This document shows, in pieces, positions 60,201-64,000 of a stretch of 64,000 nucleotides of DNA (position 1 is the first letter of the stretch; each line of letters opens with the position of its first letter). Source of the stretch: Paenibacillus spiritus. Lineage in GTDB: Bacteria; Bacillota; Bacilli; Paenibacillales; Paenibacillaceae. The stretch lies in assembly GCF_008710135.1 (NCBI RefSeq), contig NZ_VYKK01000005.1, positions 248,001-312,000 of the forward strand, given 5' to 3'. Below the pieces are notes generated by a model that saw nothing but the letters and a program-made list of their open reading frames with translations, had not been told where the DNA came from and made no database searches. The position numbers and the translations under genes were made by a program.

Positions 60201-61043
60201 ATGCAGCAAGCGGCCGATGAACATCCAGCGGACGCCGAATCCCGCCAGGCCTGGCTCGAGGACCGGCAGGCTTCGTTCCGGCAGGCGCGCAGACGACGGA
60301 AGCGGGCCGTCAATGCCGTCCGGGGAAGTGTGCTGATCCTGCTGTTCGTCTTCTGGGAAGGCGCCGCCCGCCTCGGCTGGATCGATGAGCTATTGTTCAG
60401 CAGCCCGGATCGGGTGTTCAGGCAGATTGCTTCCGATATGGCAGACGGAAGTCTGTGGCACCATCTCGGCGTCACATCGGCCGAGACGGCGGCAGGCTTC
60501 GTGCTGGGAACCCTGATGGGCACGCTGCTGGCGGTGCTGATCTGGTGGTCTCCTTTTCTGTCCGCGGTGCTGGACCCTTATATGGTCGTCTTCAACAGCA
60601 TGCCCAAAGTTGCGCTCGGTCCCATCTTTATCGTCATGTTCGGCGCAGGCTTCACTGCCATCGTCGCGACGACCCTGTCGATTACGGTGATCGTGACCAC
60701 GCTGGTCGTATACAACAGCTTCGTCTCCGTGGACAGCAATTATATCAAGCTTGTGCGCTCATTCGGCGCGTCGCGGCGGCAGGTGTTCGCCAAGGTCATT
60801 CTCCCCTCGTCCTATCCGGCCATCGTCTCGACGCTCAAGGTGAACGTCGGCATGTCCTGGGTCGGCGTTATCGTCGGCGAATTTCTGACGGCCAAGAGCG
60901 GCCTCGGCTATCTCATCATCTACGGCTTTCAGGTCTTCAACTTCACGCTGGTGATGTCCAGCCTGCTTATCATAGCCGCCGTAGCGACGGCCATGTACCA
61001 GATCGTTGTCTATCTGGAGAAGCTGCTGCTGTCCAGACGGTGA
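60201..61043 (+). CDS. ABC importer permease (NitT/TauT type)
   Basis: A 280-residue permease with six membrane segments and the BPD-type EAA loop (KLVRSFGASRRQVFAKVILPSSYPAI). A basic, Arg/Gln-rich N-terminus of about 40 residues precedes the first helix. AAGGAGGTGATCGC precedes the ATG. Completes the importer. Confidence 0.92.
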   Translation: MQQAADEHPADAESRQAWLEDRQASFRQARRRRKRAVNAVRGSVLILLFVFWEGAARLGWIDELLFSSPDRVFRQIASDMADGSLWHHLGVTSAETAAGFVLGTLMGTLLAVLIWWSPFLSAVLDPYMVVFNSMPKVALGPIFIVMFGAGFTAIVATTLSITVIVTTLVVYNSFVSVDSNYIKLVRSFGASRRQVFAKVILPSSYPAIVSTLKVNVGMSWVGVIVGEFLTAKSGLGYLIIYGFQVFNFTLVMSSLLIIAAVATAMYQIVVYLEKLLLSRR

Positions 61044-61112
61044 ACTCCCCCGGTTGTCGGTCCCTTCAAAATCAAGTACCATGGGAAGGACAGGTACGGG
61101 AGGATGAAAGGT

Positions 61113-62078
61113 ATGGGTTTTCGCATCATCAAAACGGCCGCGGCCACGCTGCTGTCGATTCTGCTGGCCGCCGCGGCCGGCATACCGAACGCCCAGAGCG
61201 CCGGCCTGCTGGCCATTCTGGGCGTGGAAGTCACACGGAAGCGGAGTCTGAAGACGATCTCCGCCCGTTTTTTTGCCTCGCTTGTCGGACTGGCCTGCGG
61301 AACGCTGCTGTTCTGGCTGCTCGGGTTCCATTACTGGGTGCTCGGGCTGTTCGTGCTGCTCGGATTCCCGCTGATCGTCAAGACCGGCTTCAAGGAAGGG
61401 ATCGTAACCAGCTCGGTTATCGTGTTCCGGGTGTTCGGACAGGCGGAGCTCAGCCTGCATATTCTGCTCCAGCAGGTGCTGCTGCTGGTGATCGGGCTGG
61501 GATCTGCCGGTCTGGTGAATCTGGTGTATATGCCGAAGACCGAAGGGCTGATGTACGGCATCCGCCAAGAGGTGGACGGGCTGTTCGCGGTCATCTTCCG
61601 GCAGATGGCCGCCACCCTCCGCGATCCCGGCCATGTCTGGGACGGCAGGGAGCTGCTGCTGGCCCAGAAGACGATTGAACAGGGACTGGCCGCAGCGGCC
61701 CGCGAGATGGAGAACGCCGTTATCCGGCACGATGAAGCCTGGAACGTCTATTTTTACATGCGAAGAGAACAGCTCGAATCGGTTCAGAATATGCTGCAGC
61801 TGCTGTCCCAGGTGTACCGGCACATGCCTCACGGCGATATGACCGCCGAACTGTTCGAGCAGCTCAGCGGAGATGTCGTCGAAGAAGCCTATACCGGGAG
61901 AACGGAAATGCTGCTGAACCGGCTGGAGCAGGAGTTCCGGGGCATGGAGCTCCCGGGGACACGGGAAGAATTCGAGGTGCGTTCCGCGATTCTCCAGCTG
62001 TGCCGCGAGCTTGCGCTTTATCTCAAAATCGCCAAGGATTACAAGGCGCCGGTCATGCCGCGCAGGGTCCGTTCCTGA
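61113..62078 (+). CDS. Aromatic acid exporter (ArAE)-family membrane protein
   Basis: Residues 1-135 contain about five membrane segments (AAATLLSILLAAAAGI, GLLAILGVEVTRKRSLKT, LHILLQQVLLLVIGLGSAGLV), then a long cytoplasmic helical C-domain rich in Glu/Arg, the layout of YqjA/YgaE-type ArAE proteins. Substrate unknown. ATG 61113 is preferred because GGGAGG touches ATG 61104. TTGTCG-N17-TACCAT upstream is a possible promoter. Confidence 0.8.
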   Translation: MGFRIIKTAAATLLSILLAAAAGIPNAQSAGLLAILGVEVTRKRSLKTISARFFASLVGLACGTLLFWLLGFHYWVLGLFVLLGFPLIVKTGFKEGIVTSSVIVFRVFGQAELSLHILLQQVLLLVIGLGSAGLVNLVYMPKTEGLMYGIRQEVDGLFAVIFRQMAATLRDPGHVWDGRELLLAQKTIEQGLAAAAREMENAVIRHDEAWNVYFYMRREQLESVQNMLQLLSQVYRHMPHGDMTAELFEQLSGDVVEEAYTGRTEMLLNRLEQEFRGMELPGTREEFEVRSAILQLCRELALYLKIAKDYKAPVMPRRVRS

Positions 62079-62108
62079 CGCTCGGTGTCAGATTCGGCCT
62101 CCAGAAAC

Positions 62109-62136
62109 TAACAATTGACCGTCCAGATGCCGATAT
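62109..62136 (+). promoter_or_regulatory. Candidate sigma-D promoter of the HD-GYP gene
   Basis: TAAC (consensus TAAA), 16-nt spacer, GCCGATAT, a perfect match to the sigma-D -10 element used for flagellar and autolysin genes in B. subtilis. Confidence 0.55.
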
Positions 62137-62181
62137 AAAGGTTGGATATTGTGCCTTTTACGACTATTTGAGGTGAGTACA

Positions 62182-63201
62182 ATGGAGAGTTTCAATCATC
62201 AGTATCTGGGCAAGGAATTGGCCAGGGATGTGTTCAATCACCGGGGGGTGCTGGTGCTGCCCGCCGCTTCCAGACTGGATGAGAACAATCTGCGGCTTCT
62301 GACCAGCCACCGGATCTATCTGGACCCGAGCGATGTGGCGGACCGGCGGGGGAAATCGAAGGAGTTTCAGAAGGCGGTAGACAGCGGAACGCTCGCCATG
62401 GAGCAAATTTTTGAAACGGCCAGACATACCAAGAGCATTCCCATGATGGAGCTGCGTTATGAAGTGCTTCCTTTTATCCAGGCCGTATCGGAGAGCAACG
62501 ATTTCTACGGTGTGCTGGAGACGCTCCAATCCAAGGACGACTATACCTTCCGGCACAATATCGCCGTCGGCATCCTCTCGACCCTGCTCGGCAAATGGAT
62601 GGGGCTTGGGCAAGACCATCTCATGCAGCTGACGATTGCGGCTACGCTCCACGACATCGGCAAGGTGGTCATTCCCGAAGAGGTGCTGAACAAGCCCGGC
62701 AAGCTGACGAAGGAAGAATTCGACCTGGTCAAGCAGCATACCACCTTCGGCTATGAAATTATCCGCAAGACGGTCGGGACGAACCACAATGAAGCGCTGG
62801 TCGCCCTTCAGCATCACGAACGCATGGACGGCAGCGGCTATCCGCACGGCATACCGGGCGACCAGCAGCTGGAGATCAGCCGGGTTGTGGCGGTAACCGA
62901 TGTGTTCCACGCCATGTCGTCGGATCGGCCCTATCACAAGGCGTCCCCGCTCTATGAGATTCTCAGGCAGATGGAGGAGAACGTATTCGGCGTGCTGGAC
63001 CCGTTCATCTGCCGGTTGTTCATTCATAAAATGATGGAATCGATGGTCGGCAACCTCGCCGAACTCAGCGACGGACGGCTGGGCGAAGTGCTGCTCATCC
63101 ATTACCACGACCCGCTCCGGCCCTTGCTTCGCGTCGAGGACACCTTCATTGATCTCAGCCGGGAGCGCCAGCTTGAAATGGTCCGGATTATTCAGCGATA
63201 A
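62182..63201 (+). CDS. HD-GYP domain protein, probable cyclic-di-GMP phosphodiesterase
   Basis: A 339-residue cytoplasmic protein: an unassigned N-terminal region (about 1-120), then an HD-GYP domain with HDIGK (about residue 157), the helix KPGKLTKEEFDLVKQH, and HHERMDGSGYPHG, which is the HHExxDGxGYP signature. It would hydrolyse c-di-GMP. ATG 62182 has GAGGTGAG seven bases ahead. A sigma-D-like promoter suggests coupling to motility. Confidence 0.88.
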   Translation: MESFNHQYLGKELARDVFNHRGVLVLPAASRLDENNLRLLTSHRIYLDPSDVADRRGKSKEFQKAVDSGTLAMEQIFETARHTKSIPMMELRYEVLPFIQAVSESNDFYGVLETLQSKDDYTFRHNIAVGILSTLLGKWMGLGQDHLMQLTIAATLHDIGKVVIPEEVLNKPGKLTKEEFDLVKQHTTFGYEIIRKTVGTNHNEALVALQHHERMDGSGYPHGIPGDQQLEISRVVAVTDVFHAMSSDRPYHKASPLYEILRQMEENVFGVLDPFICRLFIHKMMESMVGNLAELSDGRLGEVLLIHYHDPLRPLLRVEDTFIDLSRERQLEMVRIIQR

Positions 63202-63315
63202 CAGGGAAGAAGCTTGATGACGGGCGCTTGGCTCCGAACCAAAAAATACATATCAACAAACGCCCATGTCCTGCATACACATGATAGTGAATGATTGTAT
63301 GGAGGAGGTTTAAGA

Positions 63316-63873
63316 ATGTCATTAAGCCATAAACGCCAGACCAGGGAAATTATCACCAAAGCGATTTGCGGCAAGGGACGCAAGTTCTCGACCGCCACCC
63401 ACACCGTAACGCCGCCGCATCATCCCACGAGCATTCTGGGGGCTTGGATCATCAACCACCAGTACGAAGCGGTAGCGGCGGGAAGCGGCATCGAAGTCAT
63501 CGGGTCCTACGATATCAACATCTGGTATTCGTATGACAAGAACAAGCAGACCGAAGTCGCCAAAGAGACCGTGTCGTATGTAGAGGTTGTGCCGCTCAAC
63601 TATCTCGATCCGAAGCACCGCGCTTCCACGGCTCAGGTCTCTGCGGAGGCAACGCAGGAACCGAACTGCGTGGAAGCGGGCGTCTCGCCGGGAGGCGGCA
63701 GCGTGACGATTCGCGTGGAGCGCGAATTCGAGGCGGAGCTGGTGGCCGAAACGAAAGTCCGTGTTTTTGTCAGCGACCAGACGGACGAGGATGCCGACAA
63801 GGATTACGACTTTGAGGAAGACGGCTTTGATTTCGAGGATCTGGACCCCGACGCGCTCGATGATGAACTGTAA
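63316..63873 (+). CDS. cotE: Outer spore coat morphogenetic protein CotE
   Basis: Organiser of the outer coat layer, assembled on the mother-cell side of the forespore. The sequence REIITKAICGKGRKFSTATHT, SILGAWIINHQYEA, GSYDINIWYSY and a very acidic tail (DEDADKDYDFEED) match CotE; 185 residues (B. subtilis 181). GGAGGAGG precedes the ATG. In B. subtilis it lies directly after ricA; here it is separated by 32 kb, and mutS may follow beyond the window. Confidence 0.94.
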   Translation: MSLSHKRQTREIITKAICGKGRKFSTATHTVTPPHHPTSILGAWIINHQYEAVAAGSGIEVIGSYDINIWYSYDKNKQTEVAKETVSYVEVVPLNYLDPKHRASTAQVSAEATQEPNCVEAGVSPGGGSVTIRVEREFEAELVAETKVRVFVSDQTDEDADKDYDFEEDGFDFEDLDPDALDDEL

Positions 63874-63960
63874 GGCCAGCGACACCGCCCGCCGCTGCTG
63901 GCGGAAGACGGGAGCGAATTTTAGAGGTAATACATGATATGTACCGAGGGCGGCGGCGTA

Positions 63961-63982
63961 GAGGGCGGATGCCCTCTTTTTT
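63961..63982 (+). terminator. Terminator after cotE
   Basis: GAGGGC-GGAT-GCCCTC followed by TTTTTT. Confidence 0.85.
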
Positions 63983-64000
63983 ATCGGAAAAATTCGGGAG

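Noticed and set aside
63274..63295. Sigma-E/sigma-K promoter of cotE
   Set aside because: CATACACAT and CATGATAGT nearby each miss key -10 positions; expected biologically but not readable with confidence.
1..64000. Prophage, insertion sequences, tRNA or rRNA genes
   Set aside because: No transposase, integrase, phage structural gene, cloverleaf or rRNA sequence was seen in the window.

Overview
This window is a chromosomal segment of a spore-forming Firmicute, most likely Paenibacillus or a close relative. The evidence is the dense set of sporulation genes (dipicolinate synthase, spoIIIE, sleB, spoVS, cotE), strong AGGAGG-type ribosome sites, frequent TTG/GTG starts, moderately high GC, and gene order that follows the Bacillus subtilis spoVF-dapG-dapA-rnjB-tepA-spoIIIE-ymfFHIJKM-pgsA-cinA-recA-rny-ymdB-spoVS-miaB-ricA-cotE block. 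The species call is an inference; no rRNA is present.

Layout. 1-4.2 kb: end of dut, then dpaA-dpaB-dapG-dapA, which links spore dipicolinate to the diaminopimelate pathway (asd, present here in B. subtilis, is missing). 4.3-10.4 kb: an RNase J with a long leader, tepA, ylzJ, spoIIIE. 10.5-11.6 kb: sleB behind a very good sigma-G promoter. 11.7-18.3 kb: the ymfF-H-I-J-K-rodZ series plus a small membrane protein and yajQ. 18.4-25.6 kb: pgsA, cinA, recA (LexA box), recX, rny, ymdB (apparently a non-AUG start), spoVS (sigma-H promoter). 25.7-30.9 kb: a dipeptidase, a PduL-type acyltransferase, a DUF2188 protein, a secreted flavinylation-motif protein, miaB and ricA.

30.9-63.2 kb separates ricA from cotE, which are adjacent in B. 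subtilis. This about 32-kb interval holds an NAD-salvage operon (Nudix/winged-helix protein, pncA, pncB), a two-gene ferredoxin-dependent 2-oxoacid oxidoreductase, a degraded transporter end, moaB, a CobW-type GTPase, a Cys-rich copper-storage-like protein, a HEPN-like protein, a heterodimeric ABC multidrug exporter, a YneR-like protein, ypdA with a divergent ArsR-type regulator, a HAD phosphatase, an rsgA paralogue, an azoreductase, an ABC-2 exporter, an alpha-amylase-type lipoprotein, a NitT/TauT-type ABC importer, an ArAE-family membrane protein and an HD-GYP phosphodiesterase. cotE closes the window.

The most interesting signals are regulatory. (1) Upstream of the ABC exporter pair there is a promoter, a 31-codon leader ORF and an intrinsic terminator, the layout of translation-coupled attenuation known for B. 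subtilis bmrB-bmrCD; about three copies of a 62-bp repeat fill the gap between the two transporter genes. (2) A strong promoter, a 27-codon leader ORF and two near-identical terminators precede the rsgA paralogue, suggesting a second, apparently undescribed, ribosome-sensing leader. (3) ymdB appears to start at AUC. (4) Promoters or operators matching sigma-K, sigma-G, sigma-H, sigma-D, LexA and LacI/TetR-type sites can be read directly from the sequence.
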